From assembly GCA_024743405.1 (NCBI GenBank), contig JANSWP010000015.1, positions 1 to 64,000 on the forward strand: a stretch of DNA of 64,000 nt. Direction: 5' to 3'. The notes under the pieces were generated by a model. It made no database searches, had not been told where the DNA came from, and saw only the letters and a program-made list of their open reading frames with translations. Made by a program: the position numbers and the translations under genes. Each line of letters starts with the position of its first letter. Position 1 is the stretch's first letter. The DNA comes from Bacteroidota bacterium. GTDB lineage: Bacteria > Bacteroidota > Bacteroidia > Chitinophagales > Saprospiraceae. Shown here in pieces: positions 49,601 through 57,442 of this stretch.

Positions 49601-51685
49601 AATAGTGCGTCAGGGAGTGCTACGGCAATTCCTAATGGAGGAACAACTCCCTATACTTATTCATGGAGTAATGGAGATACCGATTCGACTATTTCGAATG
49701 TTATGCCAGGAGCTTATACTGTAACCGTTATAGATGATCATTTTTGTACGCAAACGGCTTCAGTTACGATTGAAACAGTAAATCAATTACCTATTGCACA
49801 ATTTGAGGAAAATATAGATCTGTTGACAGTTGATTTTCTGAATACCTCGATCGGTAATCCAGTTTCATTTGTTTGGGATTTTGGTGATGGTTCAACTTCA
49901 AACCTTCAAAATCCTTCTTATGATTATTGCGAACCAGGTATTTACAATGTTTGCCTTACGATAACGAATGCATGTGGAGTTGATACTTATTGTCAAACGA
50001 TTACTGTGAGTATTCCCTCATCAGTTGTCATATTGGATGTAGGAGAATCTATGGGCGCTCAAGGACAAACCATAGGCGTACCTGTTTATATCGAGAATCT
50101 GACAAATATTGTTTCAATTGCTGGTTCTTTGCAGTTATCTGATCCCTTTGTAGGATCCATCACAGGAATAACACCGGCAGCCATTTCACCAACATTTGGG
50201 GCTGCAAATAATACTTTTAGTTTCTTTGAAGGAACTGGGAATGGAGTTTCTATTAATAATGGAGATATTCTGTTTTATGTAGCCGTAAACCTTATAGGCA
50301 ATCCAGGTGATGAAGCCAATCTAATTATCTGGAACAATCCATTAATGATTGAGGTAGGTGGAAAAGTAAATGGAGTACCAACTATTTTGGATCACGTAGA
50401 GTTGAAAGGTAAAGTATCTATCCCTCACATGGCGAATGTATCTGGTGCCATTTATACTTTTGGAGATGAAGGAGTTGCCAAAGCGGATGTTGCTATTTTC
50501 AATCAACAATTTTCAGGTTCTAAAAAGACGAATACAGATGGTGATTATTTAATTGATAATATACCTTTTGGATTGGAATATATTATTGAGCCATCTAAAG
50601 ATACCTTTCCGGGGAATGGTTTATCGACGTTTTCTTTATTCGTTGGACAACAGTTCATTTTGGGAATGAATCCTTCGGCTGTGTGGTCACCTTATCAGGT
50701 AATTGCTGGAGATGCCAATTGCAATGGTTCTTTTACCTCATTTGACTTATTCTTGATCCAACAAATAATTCTGGGTACAGAAGATAAATTCTCCGATTGC
50801 CCTTCATGGGTTTTTGTTCCTGAACATCATAATTTCTCAACTCCTTTTGATGCCTACAACGTATTTCCATATCCTATGGCAGATACCATGGTGATTACTT
50901 CAGATACCGTTGCAAATTTCATTGGGATCAAAAAAGGAGATATTTTAGGACAGGCAGATCCACAAAATCTAGATGATCCAAGTACTGATGATCGAAATGA
51001 AGATTTGTTAAGATTAATCACACAAGATATAGAAGCCAAAGCTGGAGAATCTATTGTACTCACTTTTACGAGTAATAATTTTGATGAAATAGCAGCTATA
51101 CAAATGGGTATTTCCTTAAATGCGGACAAATTAGAATACGAGGAATTCACTGGACTTGCGCTAAACTCTGCCGCTGTAGGTCACCCAAACAATGAAGAAT
51201 TAAGAATAAGTTGGTTTGACTTAACTGGTGCGAGTTTGACTTTGGACTCAACAATTGCACTATTCTCATTTAAGTTCAAAGCACTCGAAGACATAGACCA
51301 AATATCTGATTTTATCGCAGTTGGTGCTACTAATTTTACAACAGAAGCACACGCATTTAATGGGGATGTATTAGATATCGAAATCATATTTGAGGATCCT
51401 ATCACTTCCGATGAAGAAGCCATACTTTCTAATTTCTATTTATACCAAAATGTTCCAAATCCATTTGATGATTATTCAGTGATTCAGTTTGAATTACCTC
51501 ATCGAATGGAAATAGACTTAACTATCCAAAATGCGATTGGAGAAACGATTGATGTGATACGAGGAGTCTTTAAAGAAGGCAGAAATGTAGTTAAATGGGA
51601 ACAGCCAAACTTGAGTAGTGGAATTTACTTTTATACATTAAAATCAGGGAATTATCACATGACCAGGAAAATGATTAAACTTTAA
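43658..51685 (+). CDS. Giant T9SS-secreted protein with Kazal, PPC, SprB-like, PKD, cohesin- and dockerin-like domains
   Basis: The 2675-residue protein has a signal peptide (ending FTFAQ), a dockerin-like calcium motif GDINNNGKVSGVDVLY near 30-45, and four Kazal-like cysteine-rich units at about 288-490 (PVCGCNGVSYINECFAEA). Two PPC-like domains follow at about 490-750, then sixteen SprB-like repeats at about 752-2042 and a PKD at about 2043-2120 (FVWDFGDGSTSNLQNPSY). The last part has a cohesin-like part, a second dockerin-like motif GDANCNGSFTSFDLFL near 2350, a second cohesin-like part, and a T9SS type A sorting tail at about 2590-2675 (LYQNVPNPFDD, ending MTRKMIKL). It should be an exported surface adhesin or structural protein. 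SprB is the gliding adhesin of Flavobacterium, but a motility role here is only inferred. Confidence 0.9.
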   Translation: MKRKNRLIFGVSYLLFFVCQFTFAQTIWPGDINNNGKVSGVDVLYAGVAYGSSGEPRQNATIDWIGQDLTMPWFLDYPNGLNYGFADADGDGYIGDNDIFGTIKKNYELTNGPIGSDGYELGTPDIDPPLVFNPIFDTVAYGSYAEFAVELGDQNITIDEFYGISFQISYPSELVASSNAINFSLDSNTWVDPTDGENSRVFVAESNQPGKAEIAITRINQTTIGGSGKLGSFFILIEDVGSFLPANDTLIISVDSVKLITNTNLETQPIAASFAMVVVSNNSMNNPTSNCPNVVSPVCGVNGVTYLNSCYAEADGIFVYTPGVCYSDCIEPSQMFSNATCGTVYDPVCGCNGVSYINECFAEAAGVKFWTAGKCPDQDQSCYDSQNVVNSGFTDVDPDTGIITQNCPDNSDTSVCGCDGITYASACLAEASGITFYTAGDCGTCVDPWQMSPDTLCAYNYDPVCGCNHVTYLNECLAEAAGVTSFTPGPCMGSSLWCDNAKPIQCGDYLPYETTLGEINKISNYPGCLSSSLLGPDKVYVINKTTPGDLQIGLEITTPGLDLDIFLLKDNCSQVECLASSHTANTLSNNEGILYEDAPIGTYYIVVDGQFNNSAGNFRLEVSCGYLDCYGAEQLECDVPFAGSNWGGNDDVSLYKCGNTLNVENNGPEKVHTFTITEPGEIDIILTDLDANLELFLLKECDANSCLKFSQNSGTANEHINIWLAAGTYYVVVDGYNGAVSNYSLTVSCSSGCDFDISLSSTDASCGNSDGTITATSQGGIAPYLVSWNGPVSGSFTTYSNTCTIYNLPSGTYWVTKTDANGCSVTDEVIIQDSGNLNANITPIHASCATMGMGKLNVQILSGQGPYHVIVSGPSNKNIYTSNTDFTFNNLNPGNYSIYIIDNNGCGYSQTFSISNTNGLNFNVSTNNASCGQLGSMTVTFGNGTPPFWVIIGGPVTNSYLTFNNQITIPNLPGGVYQVIVEDANWCQGNQQVVIQSNVLDVNTYVNNGVCGQLGSINLYINNGTSPYQIAWSGSVSGNTTISNSNYIIQNLPSGTYSIITTDANGCSDYQLVTIDNSSNGLDMVVTGGNGQCGNTGFIWIDVYNGTAPYFIDWNGPSSGTSVSPTPGIDITNLESGCYFVQITDANGCSATESICIQNEPSLVFDAWVNNGNCGQNGSVSLSILSGTPTYLISWTGPSSGNASSNANTYQINNLQDGNYTIFISDGAGCTATENITINNTGNMSLTANAIPGNCNNYGSIQVNVIGGNSPYSVSWSGPVFGSTNSSSGNVTIPNLPSGTYTISAWDSGNCYVMKVILLTNGGSGITVNATPNNSVCNPLGSISVNTNSTAFPITISWDGPSQGVTSIFGNNFTIPNLPSGNYSINVVDNEGCTNSDSAALNNGNGVSGTTYVINGTCGQNGSINVDISGGSLPYGISWNGPTQGFVTVFSNNYTIPNLTSGNYVITIVDNNNCSDSNTVSISNSGIITLNTFPTAGTCVGNGSILVEAWGTLLPITVEWQGPINGSATSNVNSFDIQDLPTGSYTITVIDDFGCQQTETVYLDNGYPLTFSGNPNNGICGANGSIDLNISNATAPIAINWSGIINGSATIQSNNYNIPNLPSGIYTISIIDNNGCTYNQTITINNGNNISMIATPNAGSCGQNGSIEVSISGATGQKTITWSGSSSGSTIINNSTYIIPDLPSGNYIISITDSSGCTASQGVTLTNETNMNISVNPINGYCGQNGTINLSISNGSVPFSLNWTGPSTGAITINTINYSIPNLQNGTYNINIIDNNGCQVNTSASVVVIAPPISSVVATSTLCDGSANGIATANVIDGTQPFNYLWNNGMTSQTIEDLGTGTYFVTVTDANNCTSVSSASISASQPVTIDVVTTNVLCAGNNTGAIEVTGWGGSPNFTYTWSNGTTYTEPTPNAGSTLSNLYAGTYGITVTDLNGCTTSANLVVEEPQPLTISTTTINANCNSASGSATAIPNGGTTPYTYSWSNGDTDSTISNVMPGAYTVTVIDDHFCTQTASVTIETVNQLPIAQFEENIDLLTVDFLNTSIGNPVSFVWDFGDGSTSNLQNPSYDYCEPGIYNVCLTITNACGVDTYCQTITVSIPSSVVILDVGESMGAQGQTIGVPVYIENLTNIVSIAGSLQLSDPFVGSITGITPAAISPTFGAANNTFSFFEGTGNGVSINNGDILFYVAVNLIGNPGDEANLIIWNNPLMIEVGGKVNGVPTILDHVELKGKVSIPHMANVSGAIYTFGDEGVAKADVAIFNQQFSGSKKTNTDGDYLIDNIPFGLEYIIEPSKDTFPGNGLSTFSLFVGQQFILGMNPSAVWSPYQVIAGDANCNGSFTSFDLFLIQQIILGTEDKFSDCPSWVFVPEHHNFSTPFDAYNVFPYPMADTMVITSDTVANFIGIKKGDILGQADPQNLDDPSTDDRNEDLLRLITQDIEAKAGESIVLTFTSNNFDEIAAIQMGISLNADKLEYEEFTGLALNSAAVGHPNNEELRISWFDLTGASLTLDSTIALFSFKFKALEDIDQISDFIAVGATNFTTEAHAFNGDVLDIEIIFEDPITSDEEAILSNFYLYQNVPNPFDDYSVIQFELPHRMEIDLTIQNAIGETIDVIRGVFKEGRNVVKWEQPNLSSGIYFYTLKSGNYHMTRKMIKL
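45913..49785 (+). repeat. Sixteen SprB-like coding repeats, about 240 bp each
   Basis: The units follow the pattern ...C(G)..GS...V..G..PY...W.GP.SG...IPNLPSGTY.I.I.D..GC. Thirteen units carry an extra segment with WSGP.SG and average about 81 residues. The last three (from about 49090) are of the shorter canonical form with YLWNNG/YTWSNG/YSWSNGDTD. The DNA is diverged between units, so the array is old. Confidence 0.88.
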
Positions 51686-51710
51686 TGGTTTAAGGATAAA
51701 ACCTTGCAAG

Positions 51711-51744
51711 GGGACGCTTCAGGTCAGGATGCGTCCCTTTTTTT
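51711..51744. terminator. Intrinsic terminator of the giant gene
   Basis: GGGACGC (51711-51717) pairs with GCGTCCC (51731-51737), followed by seven T, 26 bp after the stop. Confidence 0.88.
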
Positions 51745-51776
51745 CTTTCAAGTGAATGGAATATTTAAGTCGTCCC

Positions 51777-52133
51777 TCAGCCTCCCGATTTCTTTGTTTT
51801 GGAATATCCCTTTTCCAATAATAATTGAACTATTTTATCTCTATGGTTTCCTTGAATAATTATTTCTTGATCTTTTACGGATCCTCCTACACCACACTTT
51901 ACTTTAAGAAATTTCCCTAATTCTTTCAAATCATCTTCTTTACCTGCAAATCCAACAACTAAAGTGACTTCTTTTCCTTTTCGCTTTTTCCGGTCAATCA
52001 AAACGCGAAGTTTCTGCTCCGATGGATCCAAAGAATCAATATCACCTGAATCATCCTGGTCATCAGAAAAATTAAAATCTGGATTAGTAGAAAAAACGAT
52101 ACCTAATCTATTGTTTTTACTTTTTTTGCTCAT
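51777..52133 (-). CDS. yciH: SUI1/eIF1-like translation factor (YciH family)
   Basis: The 118-residue protein has a charged N-terminus and the SUI1 core: RVLIDRKKRKGKEVTLVVGF near 43-62, then LKELGKFLKVKCGVGGSVKDQEIIIQGNHRDKI, typical of YciH. Homologues bind ribosomes and affect start-codon fidelity. It is a single gene convergent with the giant gene. Confidence 0.93.
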   Translation of the reverse strand: MSKKSKNNRLGIVFSTNPDFNFSDDQDDSGDIDSLDPSEQKLRVLIDRKKRKGKEVTLVVGFAGKEDDLKELGKFLKVKCGVGGSVKDQEIIIQGNHRDKIVQLLLEKGYSKTKKSGG

Positions 52134-52298
52134 TCTTTAACTTTTGGAATTTAATTTAGGAAACATTTTTGATGTATCTACCGTCGAAAAGATAAAGATT
52201 CTGAATTTAGCCAAACTTTAGAATTCTCAACTGAAAACATATGAAAAAATAATTTCACTTGAAACTGCGTTTAACCATTATCACAAAAACAGCAGATT

Positions 52299-52511
52299 AT
52301 GAATACTACAAAAAAATGGGAAAAGTCAGCCCAAAATCGCCGATTTAAAGCAATCGTCTATACAATGGCTTTTCATTTAATATTATTTGCCGGAATCGTC
52401 TATAGCATGAATTCTGACATCAAAGAATTAATTCCTGATTTTGCAAAAGAATGGTTCTGGGATGGAGAAAAAGATCTTCAAAAAGAAAAGAACTCAAAAC
52501 CTAGTGCTTAG
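52299..52511 (+). CDS. Small single-TM membrane protein (70 residues)
   Basis: A basic N-terminus (residues 1-18) is followed by one hydrophobic segment at about 19-37 (IVYTMAFHLILFAGIVYSM) and an acidic, Trp-containing C-terminal part (LIPDFAKEWFWDGEKD). It looks like a type II or tail-out small membrane protein. No family is recognised. Coding character is supported by the ATG, amino-acid use and an own downstream terminator. Confidence 0.6.
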   Translation: MNTTKKWEKSAQNRRFKAIVYTMAFHLILFAGIVYSMNSDIKELIPDFAKEWFWDGEKDLQKEKNSKPSA

Positions 52512-52565
52512 TAATTTTCTTAGTATTAACTTCTCGACGTTACATTTTTTGAAAGATGTGGAAAA

Positions 52566-52622
52566 CGCCGTCAAAGACGGCGAAAGTCTCTCTCCAAAAG
52601 AAATTTTCGCGCCGTAGGCGCG
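52566..52622. repeat. Pair of GC-rich mini-hairpins
   Basis: CGCCGTC-AAA-GACGGCG (52566-52582) and CGCGCC-GTA-GGCGCG (52608-52622) are two perfect GC-rich stems with 3-nt loops, 25 bp apart, in an AT-rich spacer. Neither is followed by a T-run, so they are not ordinary terminators. They resemble REP-type intergenic elements. Confidence 0.6.
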
Positions 52623-52663
52623 TGGATTTCATAAGTGTACCTTAGAAAATATTAAATATGCAA

Positions 52664-52722
52664 TTTCATCAAAAAAGACTTTGGAACTTTTGCCCAAAGT
52701 CTTTTTTATGTTTTGATGGAAA
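52664..52722. terminator. Long bidirectional terminator hairpin
   Basis: AAAAAAGACTTTGG (52671-52684) pairs exactly with CCAAAGTCTTTTTT (52694-52707), extended by an outer TTTCATC/GATGGAAA stem. It sits between the convergent small membrane protein gene and the kinase gene. Confidence 0.9.
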
Positions 52723-52730
52723 TTTATGGA

Positions 52731-53375
52731 TTAAAAAAGTCCATGTAATTCAGCCTGTACCTGATTGATGATCTCTCCAAGATGCTCAGGATTATTCTTA
52801 AAATCTTTATCTTTTACATTAATGACTAATAGCCGCCCTTCATTATAATTACTTATCCAATCCTCGTACCTTTTATTTAATCTTTTTAAATAATCAAGAC
52901 TCATATTCCCTTCATAATCTCGTCCACGTGAATGAATATGAGAAACCAAAGTTGCGATGTCCGCCTTTAGATAAATTAATAAGTCTGGCGCTTGAATTTG
53001 AGAAGACATCGTTTTGAATAAATCAAAGTAATTATCAAAATCACGAGAAGACATCAATCCCATGTCATGCAAATTAGGAGCAAAGATGTAGGCGTCTTCA
53101 TAGATGGTTCTATCTTGAATAACTGTCTTATCGCCATTTAAAATTGATAAAACTTGTTGGTATCGACTATTTAAAAAGTAAATTTGCAAATTGAAGGACC
53201 AACGCTTCATATCGTGGTAAAAATCACTTAAATAGGGATTGTCATCAGCAGATTCATAATGAGCTTCCCAGCCAAATTGTTTACTCAGTTGAGAACAAAG
53301 GGTGGTTTTGCCAGCACCAATATTTCCAGCGATAGCTAAATGCTTAATTTCTTTTTTAGTATTGTTGTCTGTCAT
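52731..53375 (-). CDS. Deoxynucleoside kinase
   Basis: Phosphorylates deoxynucleosides for salvage. Marks of the dNK family: Walker A GNIGAGKTTL near residues 16-25, the ERW/ESADDNPYL substrate region, the IQDRTIYEDAYIFA segment with its DR motif, and the LID arginine-rich SRGRDYE. The frame reaches 53444, but the ATG at 53375 fits the family start and avoids overlap with the divergent gatC gene. The base specificity cannot be read from the sequence. Confidence 0.92.
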   Translation of the reverse strand: MTDNNTKKEIKHLAIAGNIGAGKTTLCSQLSKQFGWEAHYESADDNPYLSDFYHDMKRWSFNLQIYFLNSRYQQVLSILNGDKTVIQDRTIYEDAYIFAPNLHDMGLMSSRDFDNYFDLFKTMSSQIQAPDLLIYLKADIATLVSHIHSRGRDYEGNMSLDYLKRLNKRYEDWISNYNEGRLLVINVKDKDFKNNPEHLGEIINQVQAELHGLF

Positions 53376-53461
53376 TGTTCTAGTGTTTTCTAGATAGGGG
53401 CGAAAATAAGAAAAAAGGAACTCTAAACGATTTTTTGTTACCAATCATCCAATATTTTGTT

Positions 53462-53752
53462 ATGCAGATAGATGAAAAATTAATTTCAAGGCTTGAAAAT
53501 TTAGCTCGATTAAAACTTTCAAGCGAAGAGCGCCATAAAATTTCAGGGGATTTAAATGAAATTCTCAAAATGGTTGGCAAATTGGAAGAATTAGATACTG
53601 AAGATGTAGAACCTCTAGTTTATATTAATGAAGAAGTTAATTCTTTAAGAATTGATGAGGTTAAACACCAACTAAGCAATGAAAAGGCACTAAAAAATGC
53701 GCCTGATAAGGACGACCAACATTTCAAAGTACCTAAAGTAATCAATCTATAA
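53462..53752 (+). CDS. gatC: Asp/Glu-tRNA amidotransferase subunit C
   Basis: Small subunit of GatCAB, which converts Glu-tRNA(Gln) and Asp-tRNA(Asn) to the amides. The protein of about 96 residues has the typical helical start VSRLENLARLKLS-like (ISRLENLARLKLSSEER), LNEILKMVGKLEELDTEDVEPL, and a C-terminal AP(D)...FKVPKVI. The ATG at 53462 is preferred over the earlier in-frame codon. GatA and GatB genes are not in the window. Confidence 0.93.
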   Translation: MQIDEKLISRLENLARLKLSSEERHKISGDLNEILKMVGKLEELDTEDVEPLVYINEEVNSLRIDEVKHQLSNEKALKNAPDKDDQHFKVPKVINL

Positions 53753-53818
53753 GATTGTTTTCAGTTTACAGTTTTAATTTTGACAACTGGAAGCTGATCA
53801 CTGATAACAGTATAAAAT

Positions 53819-54532
53819 ATGTCAGGAATAATTTCTGTAAAAAATCTCCGTAAGACCTATTATATGGGGACAAACATCATTAATGCGGTTCAAGATATTT
53901 CATTGGAGATTTACAAAAATGATTATGTCGCTTTGATGGGAGCATCCGGGTCTGGAAAATCTACCTTAATGAACCTTTTAGGTTGTTTAGATACTCCGTC
54001 TGCTGGTGAGTATGTACTAAATGGAATCAATGTAAGTACCATGGATGATGGCGAATTGGCTGATATTCGTAATAAAGAAATTGGATTTGTTTTCCAAACA
54101 TTCAATTTATTACCCCGGCTTTCAGCCCTTGAAAACGTCGCCTTACCGTTGGTTTATTCAGGAATAAGTAAGACTGATCGACATAAAAAGGCTCAAGAAG
54201 TTTTAGCAATGGTGGGTTTAGGAGATAGAGTCGACCACAAGCCAAATGAACTCTCAGGTGGTCAACGTCAAAGGGTTGCTATTGCTAGGGCATTAGTAAA
54301 TGGGCCTTCTATCATATTGGCAGATGAACCGACTGGAAACCTGGATTCTAAAACTTCTTATGAAATTATGGGGATTTTTGAAGAGATTCATAATTCAGGA
54401 AATACCGTGATTTTAGTGACACATGAGCCTGATATTGCGGAACATGCCCATAGAATTATCCGATTAAAAGATGGATTGGTAGAGACGGACATCAAAAATG
54501 AAAATATAGTTCGGACTTTAGAGAGAATTTAG
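53819..54532 (+). CDS. ABC transporter ATP-binding protein, LolD/MacB type
   Basis: The 237-residue ATPase has Walker [11 protein letters not shown] near 40-49, Q-loop [16 protein letters not shown], signature [15 protein letters not shown] and Walker [16 protein letters not shown], then the switch His in [11 protein letters not shown]. The LolD/MacB subfamily is indicated by [18 protein letters not shown] and GNLDSKTS. The partner permease is not adjacent; the LolE-like permease at 35.5 kb is one candidate. It lies 66 bp after gatC on the same strand. Confidence 0.92.
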   Translation: MSGIISVKNLRKTYYMGTNIINAVQDISLEIYKNDYVALMGASGSGKSTLMNLLGCLDTPSAGEYVLNGINVSTMDDGELADIRNKEIGFVFQTFNLLPRLSALENVALPLVYSGISKTDRHKKAQEVLAMVGLGDRVDHKPNELSGGQRQRVAIARALVNGPSIILADEPTGNLDSKTSYEIMGIFEEIHNSGNTVILVTHEPDIAEHAHRIIRLKDGLVETDIKNENIVRTLERI

Positions 54533-54572
54533 TATCCAACCTTTTAGAAGAAGATGTGTTACGAATTTCAAT

Positions 54573-54607
54573 AAAACTTCTCAAGTTTTGACAGCTTGGG
54601 AAGTTTT
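54573..54607 (+). terminator. Intrinsic terminator
   Basis: AAAACTTCTCAAG (54573-54585) pairs with CTTGGGAAGTTTT (54595-54607) with one wobble pair, after the ABC ATPase gene. Confidence 0.82.
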
Positions 54608-54695
54608 GTAATTTTAGGCGTATTATTCTGTAGTGATGATTATTTTTTTGCTAAATATGATTATCATTATAAGTATGTGAGCAATAACTTAACAA

Positions 54696-55247
54696 ATGGC
54701 ATTTAAAATATACACAAAAACTGGTGACAAGGGGGAAACAGGACTTTTTGGTGGGAAAAGATTACCAAAGAGTCATATTAGAATAGAAGCGTACGGAACT
54801 GTTGATGAATTAAATTCATTTATAGGAATTGTTAGAGATGGTTATGATAATGAAAAAGCTCGAATTATCTTAAAAGAAATTCAGGATAGACTTTTTACCA
54901 TAGGTTCCAATTTGGCAAGTGACCCATCTAAGAATATGAATGTTCCCGATTTAGTGGAATCTGATATTGAATTGTTAGAATCGGAAATGGACCGAATGGA
55001 TGAAGAACTTCCGCCTCTTAAAAGCTTTATTTTACCTGGTGGGCATACTTTAGTTTCTCATTGCCATGTAGCAAGATGTGTTTGCAGGCGAGCAGAGCGA
55101 GTCGTTGTAAGTTTAAATTCTATTGAAAATGTCGAATCCATATTGATTCAATATTTGAATAGGCTTTCAGATTATTTATTTGTATTGGCTAGAAAAATCG
55201 CTCTTGATTTAGGCGTTCAAGAGGTAGAATGGCATCCTAGAAAATAA
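54696..55247 (+). CDS. Cob(I)yrinic acid a,c-diamide adenosyltransferase (PduO type)
   Basis: Transfers the adenosyl group of ATP to reduced cobalamin, making adenosylcobalamin. The 183-residue protein shows the PduO signature IYTKTGDKGETGLFGGKR near 4-21, YGTVDELNSFIG, and the C-terminal ARCVCRRAERVVV and LNRLSDYLFVLAR. The product is the cofactor of the class II ribonucleotide reductase encoded at 39.2 kb. It is preceded by a terminator and so transcribed separately. Confidence 0.94.
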   Translation: MAFKIYTKTGDKGETGLFGGKRLPKSHIRIEAYGTVDELNSFIGIVRDGYDNEKARIILKEIQDRLFTIGSNLASDPSKNMNVPDLVESDIELLESEMDRMDEELPPLKSFILPGGHTLVSHCHVARCVCRRAERVVVSLNSIENVESILIQYLNRLSDYLFVLARKIALDLGVQEVEWHPRK

Positions 55248-55325
55248 TAATGTTCGGTTGACAATAAACCATATTCTACCAACAAGAAATGTTTACTGCC
55301 AACTGGGTAGTGGTAACTGAATATT

Positions 55326-57428
55326 ATGAATCAAAAACTAAAAAATTATTTAGACCGATTGCCTGATATTTTTCGTTATGCGATGGTGTTGGGTGTGGTT
55401 GTTTTCATTAGCCTTCTGTTTCCAAATAATGTAAAATTTAAGTATGCTTTTGAAAGAGGGCAAACCTGGAGGTATAATGATTTACATGCCCCATTTGATT
55501 TTCCAATTTTAAAAACCCCGGAGGAAATTGTATTAGCAAAAACTGAAATTTCAAAAAATTTCTCTCCTTATTATCAAATACTTCCAGAAGTATTAAATGA
55601 AAAAAAAGCAAGTTTTAAGGATGCCTTCGAATCTCAAAAACAAGCATTAAAAGATGATCTTCAGTTTTCTGATGTATTTCGAAATTCCAATAGATATATT
55701 CAATACGGAAATAAATTCCTTGAAAAAATATATGAAAAGGGTGTGGTTCAAATAGCACCTGAGCATTTAAATAGGGACAAAGGGTTTGTCGTCAACGTTG
55801 TTAAAGGAAATACATATAAACCCACTACTCTAAATAGTCTTTGGGATGTACAAAAAGCACGAGAAAACTTAACGGATTCCTTGCCTTATAGTAGACTGTA
55901 TGTTCCAGAATTTTTGTTATATATTCTTCCTGATATTATTTCTCCAAACCTTTATTATAATGATACCTTAACCAGCCTGGAGCAAAATAAATTATTGAGT
56001 CAAATTGTCACTTCAAAAGGAGTAGTTCAAAAAGGAGAATTGATCATTCCTAGTGATGGAATTGTAACAGATGAGATATTTCAAAAATTAGTTTCTTTTA
56101 AGGCAAAGTATGAGGAAGATGTAACAGAAAACAAATCTTATTGGGGCGTTTTTGTAGGCTATTTTTTATTGACAAGTTTGATTTTAGGTGTCTTTATGAT
56201 GTACGTTCAAACTTATGCCAAGGAGGTCTTCAAAAAGAATAATAGCCTGATATTCATTCTTTTATGGTTCTTAGCTTTCAGCTATTTAGTATACTCTATT
56301 GAAAAAACGGATGCCCTTAGTTCTTATATTGTTCCATTCTGCATTGTTCCAATTGTTATCAAACATTTCTTCTCTGAGCGACTTGCATTTTTTACGCATA
56401 TCGTGATTATTTTGATTGCAAGTTTTCTGTCCTCTTTGGGTTATGAATTCACTTTTATTCAAATCTTAGCTGGAATAGTAGCGGTTTTAACAACGACTGA
56501 CGCGAGGCATTTAAATAAATTTTTCCTGTCACTATTATTTTTATTGTTGACCTATGCGGGCGCATTTTTGGGGCTCAACTTAATACAGGAGGGCTCAATC
56601 AATACCATTGATTGGTCAGTTTATGTGTGGATATTCTTAAATGTATTTTTAACCTTATTAGCTTTCCCGCTTATTCCTTTAATCGAACGCGTTTTTGGTT
56701 TTACCTCTTCCATTTCTTTAGTGGAGTTGTCTGATATGACTCGCCCATTATTAAAGGATTTGGCTCTTAAAGCACCCGGTACTTTACAACATTCTTTGCA
56801 GGTTGCTAATTTATCAGAAGCAGCGGCAAATGAAATTGGAGCTGATCCGCTTTTAGTAAAAGTTGCAGCCTTGTATCATGATATTGGGAAAATGCAGAAT
56901 CCAGGCTATTTTATTGAAAATCAAAGTGGAAAAAATCCGCATGATGAATTGTCTAATTTAGAAAGTGCAAAAATGATCATTGGGCATGTTGCGGAAGGAA
57001 TAAAGTTGGCTAAGAAGCATCGGTTGCCAAAAAAATTAGTTGATTTTATCAAGACTCACCATGGAACTACTAAAGTAGAGTATTTTTATCGAAACCACCT
57101 GAAAGAAAACCCTAAAAAAGGACAAGCAGATGAACATATATTTCAGTATCCAGGACCACGCCCAAAATCAAAAGAAGAAACAATCTTGATGATTGCCGAT
57201 TCTTTAGAGGCTGCCTCAAAAAGTCTCAAGGAACCTGCTGGTGTCGATATTGATAATTTGGTGGATAAAATTGTAGCTTTTAAGATTCAAGCTCGCCAAT
57301 TTGAAGAATCTGAAATGACTTTTGAAGAGTTAGAGAAATGTAAATTAGTCTTTAAATTATTATTGAGAAGTATCAATCATGTTAGGGTAGAATACCCTGA
57401 AGAGGAAAAGATTGGTGGAAAAAAATAA
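55326..57428 (+). CDS. PgpH-type HD-domain membrane protein (c-di-AMP phosphodiesterase family)
   Basis: The 700-residue protein has one N-terminal TM, an extracytoplasmic 7TMR-HDED domain at about 45-265, seven TM helices at about 270-470, and an HD domain from about 485 with HSLQVANLSEAAANEIG, ALYHDIGKMQNPGYF, KTHHGT and MIADSLEAASKS. The order matches PgpH proteins that degrade cyclic di-AMP. It is followed 14 bp later by the cytidylyltransferase-kinase fusion gene, probably in one transcript. Confidence 0.93.
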   Translation: MNQKLKNYLDRLPDIFRYAMVLGVVVFISLLFPNNVKFKYAFERGQTWRYNDLHAPFDFPILKTPEEIVLAKTEISKNFSPYYQILPEVLNEKKASFKDAFESQKQALKDDLQFSDVFRNSNRYIQYGNKFLEKIYEKGVVQIAPEHLNRDKGFVVNVVKGNTYKPTTLNSLWDVQKARENLTDSLPYSRLYVPEFLLYILPDIISPNLYYNDTLTSLEQNKLLSQIVTSKGVVQKGELIIPSDGIVTDEIFQKLVSFKAKYEEDVTENKSYWGVFVGYFLLTSLILGVFMMYVQTYAKEVFKKNNSLIFILLWFLAFSYLVYSIEKTDALSSYIVPFCIVPIVIKHFFSERLAFFTHIVIILIASFLSSLGYEFTFIQILAGIVAVLTTTDARHLNKFFLSLLFLLLTYAGAFLGLNLIQEGSINTIDWSVYVWIFLNVFLTLLAFPLIPLIERVFGFTSSISLVELSDMTRPLLKDLALKAPGTLQHSLQVANLSEAAANEIGADPLLVKVAALYHDIGKMQNPGYFIENQSGKNPHDELSNLESAKMIIGHVAEGIKLAKKHRLPKKLVDFIKTHHGTTKVEYFYRNHLKENPKKGQADEHIFQYPGPRPKSKEETILMIADSLEAASKSLKEPAGVDIDNLVDKIVAFKIQARQFEESEMTFEELEKCKLVFKLLLRSINHVRVEYPEEEKIGGKK

Positions 57429-57442
57429 CGTTTATCTACAGA

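Noticed and set aside
45913-49785. Regularly spaced repeats that could suggest a CRISPR array
   Set aside because: The period is about 240 bp, the repeats are diverged coding sequence, and no short conserved repeat or cas gene exists.
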